From Lentilactobacillus hilgardii DSM 20176 = ATCC 8290 (GTDB lineage Bacteria; Bacillota; Bacilli; Lactobacillales; Lactobacillaceae), in NCBI RefSeq assembly GCF_000159315.1, contig NZ_GG669998.1, positions 66,905-116,829 on the forward strand: a stretch of 49,925 nucleotides of DNA. The letters run 5' to 3'. Below the pieces are notes generated by a model. It was not told the origin of the DNA, searched no databases, and saw only the letters and a program-made list of their open reading frames with translations. The position numbers and the translations under genes were made by a program. This document shows positions 38,001 through 47,107 of this stretch, piece by piece; the stretch's first letter is position 1; each line of letters starts with the position of its first letter.

Positions 38001-38591
38001 CAGTCGGGCTTTGTGGATTCGGTAGGGTATGATTTGTATACGCAAATGTTATCCGATGCCGTTTCAAAAAAGCGTGGCAAGAACGTAGCCTTTAAAACGG
38101 ATGCCACAGTCGAACTTGATCTTGAGGCTTATTTGCCAAGTGATTATATTCAGGATAGTCAACAGAAAATTGAAATTTATAAAAGAATCCGTCAAATTGA
38201 AAATCAAGATCAGCTAAACGAAGTAACGGATGATCTGATTGATCGTTTTGGCGATTATAATGAGCCGGTTGCTAATTTGTTAAAAATTTCCGAAATGAAA
38301 ATGTACGCTGATAAAGCAATGATTGAAAAAGTTCATCAGGACGGGCCGAGGGTAACACTTACGTTTGCTAAACAGGCAAGTGAAGAATTTACCAGTAAGG
38401 AATTGTTGGCTGCAATTGCGCAGACCAAATTTCGAGCAACCATTAATAGTGCGGACAATAAGTATCAAGTTGTGTTGACTGTTCAGCCCAATATGAAAGA
38501 TTGGTTGGACCAAATTATTGCATTAAGTAAATCATTGACGATTACAAGAAAGAAGCATCAGGCCAATAAGGTAACCTCAAATGACAAATAA
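35058..38591 (+). CDS. mfd: Transcription-repair coupling factor
   Basis: Removes stalled RNA polymerase and recruits UvrA to the lesion. The 1177 residues follow the family plan: UvrB-like N-terminal domains (1-340 or so), RNA polymerase interaction domain ([20 protein letters not shown] near 496-515), then the helicase modules with Walker A in [23 protein letters not shown], DEEQ in [21 protein letters not shown] and the TRG region ([13 protein letters not shown]). The length is normal. TTG start 35058 after AAAGGACG. It overlaps the flippase gene by 11 bases. Confidence 0.97.
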   Translation: [1177 protein letters not shown]

Positions 38592-40152
38592 TTCACGGCG
38601 AAAACAAGTTTTAGCAGGGACTTTTTTGCTAACTATTGCATCGTTTGTTGCAAAGTTTTTAAGCGCTGTTTATCGGGTGCCGTTTCAAAATATGGTCGGA
38701 AATGTTGGCTTTTATGTCTATCAGCAAATCTATCCAATTTATGGAATTGGCATGACGGTGGCACTTACTGGACTACCGCTATTTATTTCAAAGTTGGTTG
38801 TTGACGTTAAAAATCCAGAAGACCGGATTGCCTTGGTTTATCGAATTCAAGTGATTGTGACCTTCTTATCAGTCGGTTTCTTTTTACTTCTTCAATTTGG
38901 ATCCGGTTTTATTGCACAAGCGATGAGTGATAGTCGGCTGGCACCGGTCATAAGGGCGGTTAGCTGGATGTTTCTTTTAGGACCGTTTTTATCTACCTGG
39001 CGTGGTTATTTTCAAGGTCAAATGGATATGCGGCCTACTGCTTATTCACAGGTTATTGAGCAAGTTGTACGCGTGACTTTCATTTTGGTATCAGCCGGTT
39101 GGGCTGTTCGACACTTTGCAGATCCATATACTATTGGAACTCTGGCGATGGTGTCTGCTCCGATTGCGGGGCTGTGTGCGTTAGTATCAGTATACTATCA
39201 TGTTGTCAGGGCACACCTGCCCAAATCGAGTCATCAACAAGTTTACCGGCGACTTTTTACAAAAATATTGTTTGAGGGTGGGACGCTGTGCTTGGTTTCG
39301 GCAGTGATGCTGCTGCTTCAATTAGTAGATTCATTTTCGGTTGTTTCCGGTCTCCGGGACTTTGGTCTTTCGTTTGTCGAAGCACAAAATATTAAGGGCA
39401 TTTATGATCGTTCCCAGACGTTGGTTCAATTGGGAATGGTTGTGACAACTGCATCAATTACAGCGGCGTTGCCAAGTTTATCGTTGGCAAATGTCAGAAA
39501 ACAGGATGTTACTTTTTTACATCTGTCAAAGACTAATGTACGAGTAAATCTAGCAATATCGATGGCGATGAGTGCGGGATTATTTGTGCTGATGCCTGAT
39601 ATTAACGGGCTGCTTTTTTCGACAGCCCAGTTAAATTTGACGATTGCTGTGTATTGCTTCAGCATTGTACTGACAACTATTATTTTAACGTACAATATGG
39701 TGCTTCAAGCACACGGCTATTATGCGCCAACAATGCTTGCAATTACTTGCGGTTTTGTTGTTAAACTTATCATTAATAAATGGCTGGTTGCGACCTTTGG
39801 AATCATTGGGGCTAGTGCTGCAACATTAATCGGACTGATTGTCATGATCTTTTTAATGAGGTTGATAGCTTCCCGGTATTTATCACATTTAATTGATGGC
39901 GTTCAGCTAATAAAGTTGACCAGCGTTTTATTGGCTATGATGATAGTTGTTGGAGGATTAAGTCGGCTTGTTGACAATATCGGATTGTTTGCACCTGGTC
40001 GCTTGCAATCATTAATAGTGGTTGTCATTTGTATTCCAATAGGCATTACGATGTTTTTCTATGGTTGTAAACGATTAAAAGTTTTCTCGATACGAGAATG
40101 GTTTGCCATTCCACTGCTTAGTAAATTGATGAGAAGGATTAAATTAAGATAG
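38581..40152 (+). CDS. Lipid II flippase-type membrane protein (MurJ/SpoVB family)
   Basis: A 523-residue protein with about 14 membrane helices, of the MOP exporter superfamily polysaccharide group (SpoVB/YabM/MurJ). Key blocks: [25 protein letters not shown] near the start (shown in parts: [16 protein letters not shown]), [13 protein letters not shown] and [11 protein letters not shown]. Such proteins move lipid-linked wall precursors across the membrane. Its place directly after mfd (YabM position in B. subtilis) is typical. The exact substrate is inferred. ATG 38581, within the end of mfd. Confidence 0.85.
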
Positions 40153-40168
40153 GTTAAAAGGTGAAAAA

Positions 40169-40441
40169 ATGAGAATTGATAAGTTTTTAAAAGTTTCCAG
40201 GATTATCAAGCGACGCTCTGTGGCAAAAGAAATTGCCGATAAAGGATGTATTACGATTAATGATCGAATTGCAAAATCTTCTTCGGATGTCAGTACAAAT
40301 GACACAATTGTGATTAAGTTTGGAAATAAGACGCTGACGATCTTGGTAAAAGCGCTTTTAGACACAACTAAGAAAGATGACGCTCAAAAAATGTACGAGA
40401 TTGTTTCGGAAGATTATGAGCATGATTATAGAAACGAATAA
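40169..40441 (+). CDS. rqcP: RqcP-like S4-domain RNA-binding protein (YabO)
   Basis: A 90-residue S4-domain protein; in B. subtilis RqcP (YabO) works in ribosome-associated quality control with RqcH, adding alanine tails to stalled peptides. The sequence [21 protein letters not shown] and GCITINDR...KSSSDVS shows the S4 fold (residues 1-60). The start is ATG after AAAGGTGA. It sits between the flippase and divIC genes, as in Bacilli. The role is by homology only. Confidence 0.9.
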   Translation: MRIDKFLKVSRIIKRRSVAKEIADKGCITINDRIAKSSSDVSTNDTIVIKFGNKTLTILVKALLDTTKKDDAQKMYEIVSEDYEHDYRNE

Positions 40442-40470
40442 ATAAATTTATTAAGAACCCTTGAATTGTA

Positions 40471-40498
40471 TAGACAAACGCGCTTTTGTTGTTATAAT
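40471..40498 (+). promoter_or_regulatory. divIC promoter
   Basis: -35 TAGACA (40471-40476), 16 bases, extended -10 TGTTATAAT (40490-40498), about 39 bases before the start. Confidence 0.6.
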
Positions 40499-40536
40499 CT
40501 AAAATTAGAAAGTGTTTTAATTCAGGGGGATTGAAC

Positions 40537-40944
40537 ATGGTGCAACAACAGCAGAAAATCAAAAAATTAGAAAATGATTATACTAGAAAACGCGAGCTTG
40601 AGTTTCAGACAACGAAAGCGTCTCTTTCTGTTCGCCGTCGACGAAGAAAGCGGGCCTGTATCATCTTTTCTGTCTTTATGATTTTTGCATTAATCTTTGC
40701 TGTTCAAATTGTGAGGGCAAAGGTTAACTATGCGGCTGTCAATGTTCAAATTTCTAAGCAAAAGCAAAAGGTAAAAAAAGAGCAGGTTAATCATAAACGG
40801 TTAATTGCGCGGGTTTCACAACTTAATGATAAAGATTATGTTGAACAGCTTATCCGTGATCGGTATTACTATACCAAGCCCGGTGAAACTGTCTATAGTT
40901 TCCCGAACCAGGCGCCTAAAGATGTTAATAACGGAAACGAATAG
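40537..40944 (+). CDS. divIC: Septum formation initiator DivIC
   Basis: A 135-residue bitopic cell division protein of the FtsB/DivIC family, binding FtsL/DivIB at the septum. It has a short cytoplasmic basic N-terminus (RRRRRKRA near 36), one membrane helix (about 42-62, IFSVFMIFALIFAVQIV), a coiled coil (ISKQKQKVKKEQVNHK), and the conserved DYVEQLIRDRYYYTKPGE at the C-terminal end. ATG 40537 follows GGGGGA by 6 bases; TTG 40531 overlaps it. Confidence 0.92.
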   Translation: MVQQQQKIKKLENDYTRKRELEFQTTKASLSVRRRRRKRACIIFSVFMIFALIFAVQIVRAKVNYAAVNVQISKQKQKVKKEQVNHKRLIARVSQLNDKDYVEQLIRDRYYYTKPGETVYSFPNQAPKDVNNGNE

Positions 40945-40970
40945 GTTAAATAAAATTGATTATTGAATAA

Positions 40971-41024
40971 GATACGAAAAAGGCTGAGGTTGATTGATGG
41001 TTATACCTCAACTTTTTTTGTATC
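40971..41024 (+). terminator. Terminator after divIC
   Basis: GATAC/GTATC (40971-40975, 41020-41024) and TGAGGT/ACCTCA (40985-40990, 41005-41010) form the stem, with T7 after it. Confidence 0.8.
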
Positions 41025-41136
41025 AAAATTCTCGCTGGAAAAGAAAAGTTGTGGTTTACTTGTGTTGGGGAAATAAAACAGAATTAAGGTAAACTTCATT
41101 AATCTTTAATTTGTTTTCCCGTTGTAAAACTATATA

Positions 41137-41145
41137 TGCTATACT
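41137..41145 (+). promoter_or_regulatory. Extended -10 of the S1-domain gene
   Basis: TGCTATACT; the -35 (TTTTCC, 17 bases up) is weak. Confidence 0.45.
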
Positions 41146-41183
41146 AGTTGTACTTAGAACTAATAGGAGGAACAATTTTTTTA

Positions 41184-41693
41184 ATGGCAATTGAAGTTGG
41201 GGAAAAAGTTAACGGTAAAGTTTCCGGAATTACAAATTTTGGTGCATTTATTGATTTAGGTGATCATCGAACTGGCCTAGTTCATATCAGCGAAGTTTCT
41301 GACGGATTTGTTAAAGATATTCATGATGTTTTGAAAGTTGGCGATGAAGTGACCGTCAAAGTTTTGAAAATTGAAGGAAATAATAAAATTAGTCTTTCAA
41401 TTCGAAAAGCAACGGATTCGTCAAGCCATGAGGGGGATCACGAATCAAGTCATGGCAATTATTCACACCACAATGAACATGAGCATGAAAATTCTCATGA
41501 TTATCATGAGAACCACGGTCATCATTCCAGAGGCAACCATTCTAGCAGTAATCGCGGTAATCATTCTGGAAATCATCCAGAAAGCTTTGATGATTTGATG
41601 TCAGGCTTTCTTAAACAAAGCGAGGATCGTCTTGCTACGCTTCGTAAAAACACGGAGGGTAAGCGTGGCGGTCGTGGTGGTCGTCGAAGTTAA
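41184..41693 (+). CDS. yabR: S1 RNA-binding protein with a histidine-rich tail (YabR-like)
   Basis: A 169-residue protein. Residues 1-75 form an S1 domain (GEKVNGKVSGITNFGAFIDL; GLVHISEVSDGFV; VGDEVTVKVLKIE). Residues 81-131 hold about 15 His among Ser, Asn, Glu and Gly, a low-complexity segment that could bind metal ions. The C-terminus is basic, RGGRGGRRS. The family (B. subtilis YabR / polyribonucleotide-binding type) is an RNA binder of unknown role. The start is ATG 41184, 13 bases after AGGAGG, longer than usual, but no better ATG or GTG exists in frame. TTG 41148 lies upstream of the site. Confidence 0.85.
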   Translation: MAIEVGEKVNGKVSGITNFGAFIDLGDHRTGLVHISEVSDGFVKDIHDVLKVGDEVTVKVLKIEGNNKISLSIRKATDSSSHEGDHESSHGNYSHHNEHEHENSHDYHENHGHHSRGNHSSSNRGNHSGNHPESFDDLMSGFLKQSEDRLATLRKNTEGKRGGRGGRRS

Positions 41694-41715
41694 AATGAGT
41701 GATTGATTTTTAATA

Positions 41716-41768
41716 GTTGAAAAGCTGGAGCAAGACCAGAACTGGTTTTGAGTTCGGCTTTTTATTTT
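41716..41768 (+). terminator. Terminator after the S1 gene (AAAGCTGG family)
   Basis: AAAAGC...GCTTTTT with an inner CCAG/CTGG stem. It shares AAAAGCTGGRGCAA with the element at 29577-29620. Confidence 0.65.
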
Positions 41769-41813
41769 GAATTGATAAGTTCTGTGTCCTACAAGAAAGG
41801 TTATTATAAATCA

Positions 41814-43220
41814 GTGAGTTTACAGCAAAAATTCAAACAAATGATTCTTCAAAATAATTGGTGGAAGACGGATCAGCCTGTTGTGGTTGCGGTTTCGACG
41901 GGGATTGATTCAATGACGCTTCTTTATCTATTGGAACATTTGGATCAACGTTCACCACAGATCATTGTGGCTTATGTTGATCATTGTTTACGGGAACAAA
42001 GCAAACGGGAAACGGTCTTTATTCAGCAATATTGTTCTGATCATCACCTAAAGCTTGTTCAAGCAGTATGGAATCGTAAGCAACATCCCCAACACGGAAT
42101 TGAGGCAGCCGCGCGCGAGTTTCGTTATCGTTTTTTTCGGCGCGTTTTGAAAGAAAATCAAGCAACGGTCTTATTAACGGCGCATCACGGAGATGATTTG
42201 GCAGAGACAATGTTAATGAAATTGGTTCGTGGTGGACAAGTTGAGTCATTAATCGGGATTGCTGAACAACGGCCAACTTCATTTGGAAGTGTTGTTCGGC
42301 CGTTACTTCACTTCAGTAAAAAAGAGATTCATCAATTTGCATCCTCAGTGCATATCAAATGGTTTGAGGATGAGACAAATCTGGATCTGACCATTCAAAG
42401 AAATCGGTTTCGACATCAAATCGTGCCCAAAATGAAGCAAGAAAATCCTCGAATGCTTAGACACTTTGTGGACTATTCAAAGCAGTTGAAAACATTAATT
42501 GAGGTTAATCAAGAATTGATGCGACCAGCTGCGGAAGAAATTCTTTCTTCGTTCAAACCAGGGCGTCAGCTCACTTTGAGCAGAAAATTAATGACATCTT
42601 ATTCAGATGATGTTCAGATAAGCTTGGTTAAATTTTTGATTGAAAAAAAACTAAAGATTCAAAATATACCGCTAAATCAATTCGAGGAAATCTATCGATT
42701 AATGACAAATACCGCAAAGCCGCAAGGGGCACTTTCTTTACCGAACGGGTGGCTATTTATAAAGAGCTATCAAAAATTAACGATTGTAAAAAAAATCGAC
42801 AATCATATTATAAAACCTAAAAATGACGGGCAATTTATGGTAATATTAGACCGATGGTATTCGTTAAAGGACGGATCAAGGTTTGGCGTTTTTACAACGA
42901 AAATTTTGGGGAATTATAAGACTACCACATTCCATTTATCAGAAAAAGATTTTCCATTAATTATCCGGCATTGGCGTAATGGAGATCGACTGAGACTGAA
43001 AAATGGTGGTCATCAAAAAGTGAGTCGCGTCTTGATTAATGCGAAAATTCCGCAAGAAGATCGTTTAGATACCAATGTCTTGATGACATCTCAAAACGAA
43101 ATCCTAGCGGTCCCCGGTTTGAAAAGTGCCTTTTTTTCCGAAAATTTGGGAAAAGCGTTTTATTTGATCGAGGACCAAAAACAATCAACTTCAGAAAGAA
43201 AAGGAATTGACAATGAATAA
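41814..43220 (+). CDS. tilS: tRNA(Ile)-lysidine synthase
   Basis: Modifies C34 of tRNA-Ile2 (CAU) to lysidine so that it reads AUA; essential in most bacteria. The 468 residues show the PP-loop VVVAVSTGIDSMTLL (23-37; S28, T29, G30, D32, S33), where the usual motif is SGGxDS. Further blocks: AAREFRYRFFRR, TAHHGDDLAETMLMK, NRFRHQIVPKMK and the C-terminal substrate domain. GTG 41814 is chosen; AAAGG is 13 bases upstream, and the frame's further extension runs through the terminator. It overlaps hpt by 8 bases. Confidence 0.92.
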   Translation: MSLQQKFKQMILQNNWWKTDQPVVVAVSTGIDSMTLLYLLEHLDQRSPQIIVAYVDHCLREQSKRETVFIQQYCSDHHLKLVQAVWNRKQHPQHGIEAAAREFRYRFFRRVLKENQATVLLTAHHGDDLAETMLMKLVRGGQVESLIGIAEQRPTSFGSVVRPLLHFSKKEIHQFASSVHIKWFEDETNLDLTIQRNRFRHQIVPKMKQENPRMLRHFVDYSKQLKTLIEVNQELMRPAAEEILSSFKPGRQLTLSRKLMTSYSDDVQISLVKFLIEKKLKIQNIPLNQFEEIYRLMTNTAKPQGALSLPNGWLFIKSYQKLTIVKKIDNHIIKPKNDGQFMVILDRWYSLKDGSRFGVFTTKILGNYKTTTFHLSEKDFPLIIRHWRNGDRLRLKNGGHQKVSRVLINAKIPQEDRLDTNVLMTSQNEILAVPGLKSAFFSENLGKAFYLIEDQKQSTSERKGIDNE

Positions 43221-43755
43221 CGACATCTTAAAAGTTCTTTATAGTACCGAGCAAATTGACGAAGCCTGCAAAAGGCTTGGAAAGCAGATTCAAAAAGTCT
43301 ATGCTGACAAGGTGCCGGTTGTTATTGGGGTATTAAAAGGTGCCACTTTTTTCATGTCGGATATCGTTCGTCAGGCCGATACTTACATGGAAATTGATTT
43401 TATTGATGTATCAAGTTATCATGGTACGACGCAATCTTCGGGAAAGGTTGATCTTGTGACAGATATTTCGACTGATGTTTCCGGTCGGGATGTCTTGATC
43501 ATTGAAGATATCGTTGATACTGGACGGACATTAAAATTCTTGATGGATAATTTAACCAAGCGTGGTGCTCGTTCTATTAAGGTATGTACATTGCTTGATA
43601 AACCTGCTGGCAGACAATTGGAAGCAAACTCGGATTTCATTGGTTTTGAGGTTCCAAACGAGTTTGTGGTTGGGTATGGTCTTGATTATGATGAAAAGTA
43701 TCGGAACCTACCTTACATTGGTGTTTTAAAACCAGAGATTTATACAAACAATTAA
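43213..43755 (+). CDS. hpt: Hypoxanthine phosphoribosyltransferase
   Basis: Salvages hypoxanthine and guanine to IMP and GMP with PRPP. The 180 residues show VIGVLKGATFFMSDIVR (near 40), and the PRPP-binding LIIEDIVDTGRTLKFL (near 97-112), plus GYGLDYDEKYRNLPYIG at the end. The start is ATG 43213 with AAGGA 7 bases up; TTG 43207 is less likely. The tilS-hpt-ftsH order is standard. Confidence 0.96.
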   Translation: MNNDILKVLYSTEQIDEACKRLGKQIQKVYADKVPVVIGVLKGATFFMSDIVRQADTYMEIDFIDVSSYHGTTQSSGKVDLVTDISTDVSGRDVLIIEDIVDTGRTLKFLMDNLTKRGARSIKVCTLLDKPAGRQLEANSDFIGFEVPNEFVVGYGLDYDEKYRNLPYIGVLKPEIYTNN

Positions 43756-43756
43756 T

Positions 43757-43784
43757 GGTCAAAAATAGTCAATTGTGGTAGTAT
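43757..43784 (+). promoter_or_regulatory. CtsR-like operator and ftsH promoter
   Basis: GGTCAAAAATAGTCAAT (43757-43773) matches the CtsR box RGTCAAANANRGTCAAA with one mismatch at the last base. It overlaps the region upstream of an extended -10, TGGTAGTAT (43776-43784). A second half-site, TTGACTAT at 43786-43793, is the inverse of ATAGTCAA within the box. Confidence 0.65.
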
Positions 43785-43825
43785 TTTGACTATCAACATG
43801 AATAATTTTTTTGAGGAGGACGTTG

Positions 43826-45979
43826 ATGAACTCAAATAAAAATGGGCTTTTTAAAAATAGTCTATTTTACATTGTCATTTTCTTACTGATAATGGGTGTT
43901 ATCTACTTTTTCAATGGAAGTAGTACAAATACACAGTCTCAGGAAGTACAATCAAGCCAATTTGTTAAGGACTTGAAGAGTGACAAAGTAAAAAGCTTTT
44001 CAATTCAGCCTTCAGGCGGTGTTTACAAGATCACTGGCCAGTATCGACAAGGTCAAAGGGCTAAAGTGAATAGTGGTTTCTTGGTTGGTGGCAATCAAAG
44101 CCAATCAAAGAATGTCACTAAATTCACGACAACCGTTCTTGAGAATAACTCCTCAATTGCTGAAATCACCAAGGCTGCGCAGTCTAATGATATTAAGATG
44201 AATGCAAAGCCTGAAGAATCAAGTGGTTTTTGGGTAAACTTATTAGTTTATGTCTTGCCACTGTTACTGTTTGTTTGGTTCTTCTATATGATGATGGGCC
44301 GTGCAGGCGGTCAGGGCGGTGGAAACGGCAGAGTGATGAACTTTGGTAAGTCCAAAGCCAAGCCAGCCGACAGTAAGCAAAACAAGGTTCGTTTCTCAGA
44401 CGTTGCCGGTGAGGAAGAGGAAAAGCAAGAACTTGTTGAAGTTGTTGAGTTCTTGAAAGATCCGCGTAAATTCACAACCCTGGGTGCAACTATTCCACAT
44501 GGTGTTTTACTAGAGGGACCTCCTGGTACAGGTAAAACACTGCTTGCTAAAGCGGTTGCCGGTGAAGCAGGTGTCCCATTCTATTCAATTTCCGGTTCTG
44601 ATTTCGTTGAAATGTTTGTTGGTGTTGGTGCCAGCCGTGTCCGCGACTTGTTTGATCAAGCCAAGAAGGCTGCCCCTGCCATTATCTTTATTGATGAAAT
44701 TGATGCTGTCGGTCGTCGCCGAGGTGCTGGAATGGGTGGCGGACACGATGAACGTGAGCAGACTTTGAACCAATTACTGGTTGAAATGGATGGATTTAGT
44801 GGCAATGAAGGTGTCATTGTCATTGCAGCTACCAACCGTGCAGATGTTTTGGATCCAGCTTTGACCCGTCCAGGTCGTTTTGATCGAAAGATTTTGGTTG
44901 GACGTCCGGATATCAATGGTCGTGAAGCAATCTTAAAGGTTCATTCTAAGAATAAACCATTTGCAAACGATGTTGATCTTCACGAAATTGCCAAACAAAC
45001 GCCTGGTTTTGTGGGTGCCGATCTGGCTAACCTGCTTAACGAAGCTGCACTATTGGCTGCTCGACGTAACAAAACCAAGATTGATGCTAGTGACATTGAT
45101 GAGGCTGAAGATCGAGTTATTGCCGGTCCTGCTAAACGAAATCGGGTTATCTCGAAGGAAGAACGGGAAACGGTTGCTTATCATGAAGCCGGTCATACAG
45201 TTGTTGGCTTGGTTCTTAATGATGCTCGGGTTGTCCACAAGGTTACAATTGTGCCGCGTGGTCGAGCTGGCGGTTATGCGATTATGCTACCGCGTGAGGA
45301 TCAACAATTAATGTCCAAGCGAGATGCAATGGAGCAGATTGCCGGTTTGATGGGTGGTCGTGCTGCTGAAGAACTTGTCTTTAACTCTCAATCTTCTGGG
45401 GCTTCAAATGACTTTGAGCAAGCAACTAATATTGCTCGGGCAATGGTTACCCAGTATGGAATGAGTGAGCGGTTGGGCAATGTGCAGCTTGAAAACCCGG
45501 CTCAAGATACTTATGGGCCTCGTTATTCTCAAGAGACTGCCGCTGCTGTTGATGAAGAAATTCGTCGATTGACTAACGAAGCTTATGCATCGGCTAAAAA
45601 GATTATTGGCGAACACCGTGATAAGCATAAGTTAATTGCTCAAGCATTGTTGAAGTATGAAACACTTGACGAAAAGCAAATTCTATCTCTTTGGAATACA
45701 GGTGAAATGCCTGAAAACTCAAAGACAAGTGAATTTCCTAGCGAACGTGCGGCAACTTTTGAAGAAGCTAAACGTGAGTTGGAACGTAAAGAGGCCGAAC
45801 GTCAGGCTGAACTTGAAAAACAACATACGGGCAATGAAACTTCCGAAGATCAATCCGAAAGTAACAAGTCGAATAATGATTCCGACAAAATTGAAAAGCC
45901 CGATGATGTTTCAAGCAATGATCAAAAACAAAATAGTGATCAGTCCAATCAGGATGATCATCATGATGATAGTAAGTAG
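43826..45979 (+). CDS. ftsH: ATP-dependent zinc metalloprotease FtsH
   Basis: Membrane AAA+ protease for quality control of membrane and regulatory proteins. The 717 residues have helices at about 12-29 and 138-158, with the extracytoplasmic loop between; Walker A GPPGTGKT (231-238), Walker [12 protein letters not shown] block; the zinc motif HEAGH (453-457). After about 650 the tail is charged and disordered (many Glu, Asp, Asn, Ser). The start is ATG 43826, 6 bases after GAGGAGG; the TTG at 43811 is upstream. The CtsR-like box suggests heat regulation, reported for related lactobacilli (from memory). Confidence 0.97.
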   Translation: MNSNKNGLFKNSLFYIVIFLLIMGVIYFFNGSSTNTQSQEVQSSQFVKDLKSDKVKSFSIQPSGGVYKITGQYRQGQRAKVNSGFLVGGNQSQSKNVTKFTTTVLENNSSIAEITKAAQSNDIKMNAKPEESSGFWVNLLVYVLPLLLFVWFFYMMMGRAGGQGGGNGRVMNFGKSKAKPADSKQNKVRFSDVAGEEEEKQELVEVVEFLKDPRKFTTLGATIPHGVLLEGPPGTGKTLLAKAVAGEAGVPFYSISGSDFVEMFVGVGASRVRDLFDQAKKAAPAIIFIDEIDAVGRRRGAGMGGGHDEREQTLNQLLVEMDGFSGNEGVIVIAATNRADVLDPALTRPGRFDRKILVGRPDINGREAILKVHSKNKPFANDVDLHEIAKQTPGFVGADLANLLNEAALLAARRNKTKIDASDIDEAEDRVIAGPAKRNRVISKEERETVAYHEAGHTVVGLVLNDARVVHKVTIVPRGRAGGYAIMLPREDQQLMSKRDAMEQIAGLMGGRAAEELVFNSQSSGASNDFEQATNIARAMVTQYGMSERLGNVQLENPAQDTYGPRYSQETAAAVDEEIRRLTNEAYASAKKIIGEHRDKHKLIAQALLKYETLDEKQILSLWNTGEMPENSKTSEFPSERAATFEEAKRELERKEAERQAELEKQHTGNETSEDQSESNKSNNDSDKIEKPDDVSSNDQKQNSDQSNQDDHHDDSK

Positions 45980-45995
45980 ACGATTTATTAAAGAT

Positions 45996-46030
45996 GAGTT
46001 TAGGGCGATTTCGCCTCTAAACTCGTTTTT
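45996..46030 (+). terminator. Terminator after ftsH
   Basis: GAGTTTAgGGCG pairs with CGCCtcTAAACTC, followed by GTTTTTA. Confidence 0.85.
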
Positions 46031-46056
46031 ATTATGAACGAACGGAGAGATAGTTT

Positions 46057-46959
46057 ATGAAAGATTATTTGGTAAAGGCAACAACAACCGATGGCATGTT
46101 TCGTGCTTATGCAGTTAATGCAAAAGACACTGTGACTACAGCTCAAAAAGATCATGATACCTGGAGTGCGTCATCGGCTGCATTAGGGAGAACATTAATT
46201 GGATCCGTTATGTTGGCAGCTTCTGTTGATAAAAGCGGTGAAGCAATTACGGTTAAGATTAATGGGCAGGGCCCGGTTGGCGGAATCGTTGCCGATAGTG
46301 ATTCAAAAGGTCACGTCAAAGGATACATTCAAAACCCTCATGTTCATTTGCCTTTAAATGACAATCATAAGATTGATGTTAGTAGGGCAGTGGGCGTTAA
46401 TGGTTTCTTGGAAGTCACTCGAGCTTCAGCAAATGAGGAGCCTTATACAAGCAGTGTACCTTTAGCCTCTGGTGAAATTGGTGATGACTTTACATTCTAC
46501 CTAGCTCAATCCGAACAGATTCCCTCAGCTGTTGGCGTTTCAGTGTTTGTTAATGATGATCATTCAATTGGTGCGGCTGGCGGCTATCTGATTCAAACAC
46601 TTCCCGGTGCAAGTGATGAAGCAATCACCAAAGTCATTAATCGTATTAAGGAAATCCCGATGATTTCGGAATTATTGTTGGATCAACAAACCCCGGAAGA
46701 GATTCTTGATTTGATTTTTGGTAAGGGTAATTTACACATTTTGGATCAGATGCCGGTTGAGTTTTACTGTGATTGCTCCAAAGAAAAATTTGCAAAGGAT
46801 CTTTCCGGTATTTCGGTTGATCAATTGGAAACAATGTTGACAGAGGACAAAGGTGTCAACGTTACTTGTAACTTTTGCCAATCAAAATATCGATATAATG
46901 AAGATGAACTAAAGACAATTATTGATGTTGCAAAACAAAAGAAAGTCCAATCAAAATAG
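46057..46959 (+). CDS. hslO: Hsp33 redox-regulated chaperonin
   Basis: Holding chaperone switched on by oxidation. The 300 residues carry the N-terminal core domain and the C-terminal redox switch: C238-x-C240 in FYCDCSK and C271-x-x-C274 in TCNFCQS, which bind zinc when reduced. ATG 46057, with GAACGGAGAG upstream. No clear promoter is visible between the ftsH terminator and the start, so read-through is possible. Confidence 0.95.
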   Translation: MKDYLVKATTTDGMFRAYAVNAKDTVTTAQKDHDTWSASSAALGRTLIGSVMLAASVDKSGEAITVKINGQGPVGGIVADSDSKGHVKGYIQNPHVHLPLNDNHKIDVSRAVGVNGFLEVTRASANEEPYTSSVPLASGEIGDDFTFYLAQSEQIPSAVGVSVFVNDDHSIGAAGGYLIQTLPGASDEAITKVINRIKEIPMISELLLDQQTPEEILDLIFGKGNLHILDQMPVEFYCDCSKEKFAKDLSGISVDQLETMLTEDKGVNVTCNFCQSKYRYNEDELKTIIDVAKQKKVQSK

Positions 46960-47107
46960 TCGTTCTCATTGGTTGCTTTTTATCAAATTAAATTTTATAA
47001 AGATGATTTCTCTGATTGGTTGTGAACTATTCATTTATGACGAGATGTGATAATATAGCTATCGGACTTTTGAAGAAAATTGAGAATTGAGCTTTGAGGT
47101 GAATGTT

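Noticed and set aside
41371-41598. Plus-strand open frame overlapping the S1-domain gene
   Set aside because: Alternate frame of the His-rich tail; no start signal and no family resemblance.
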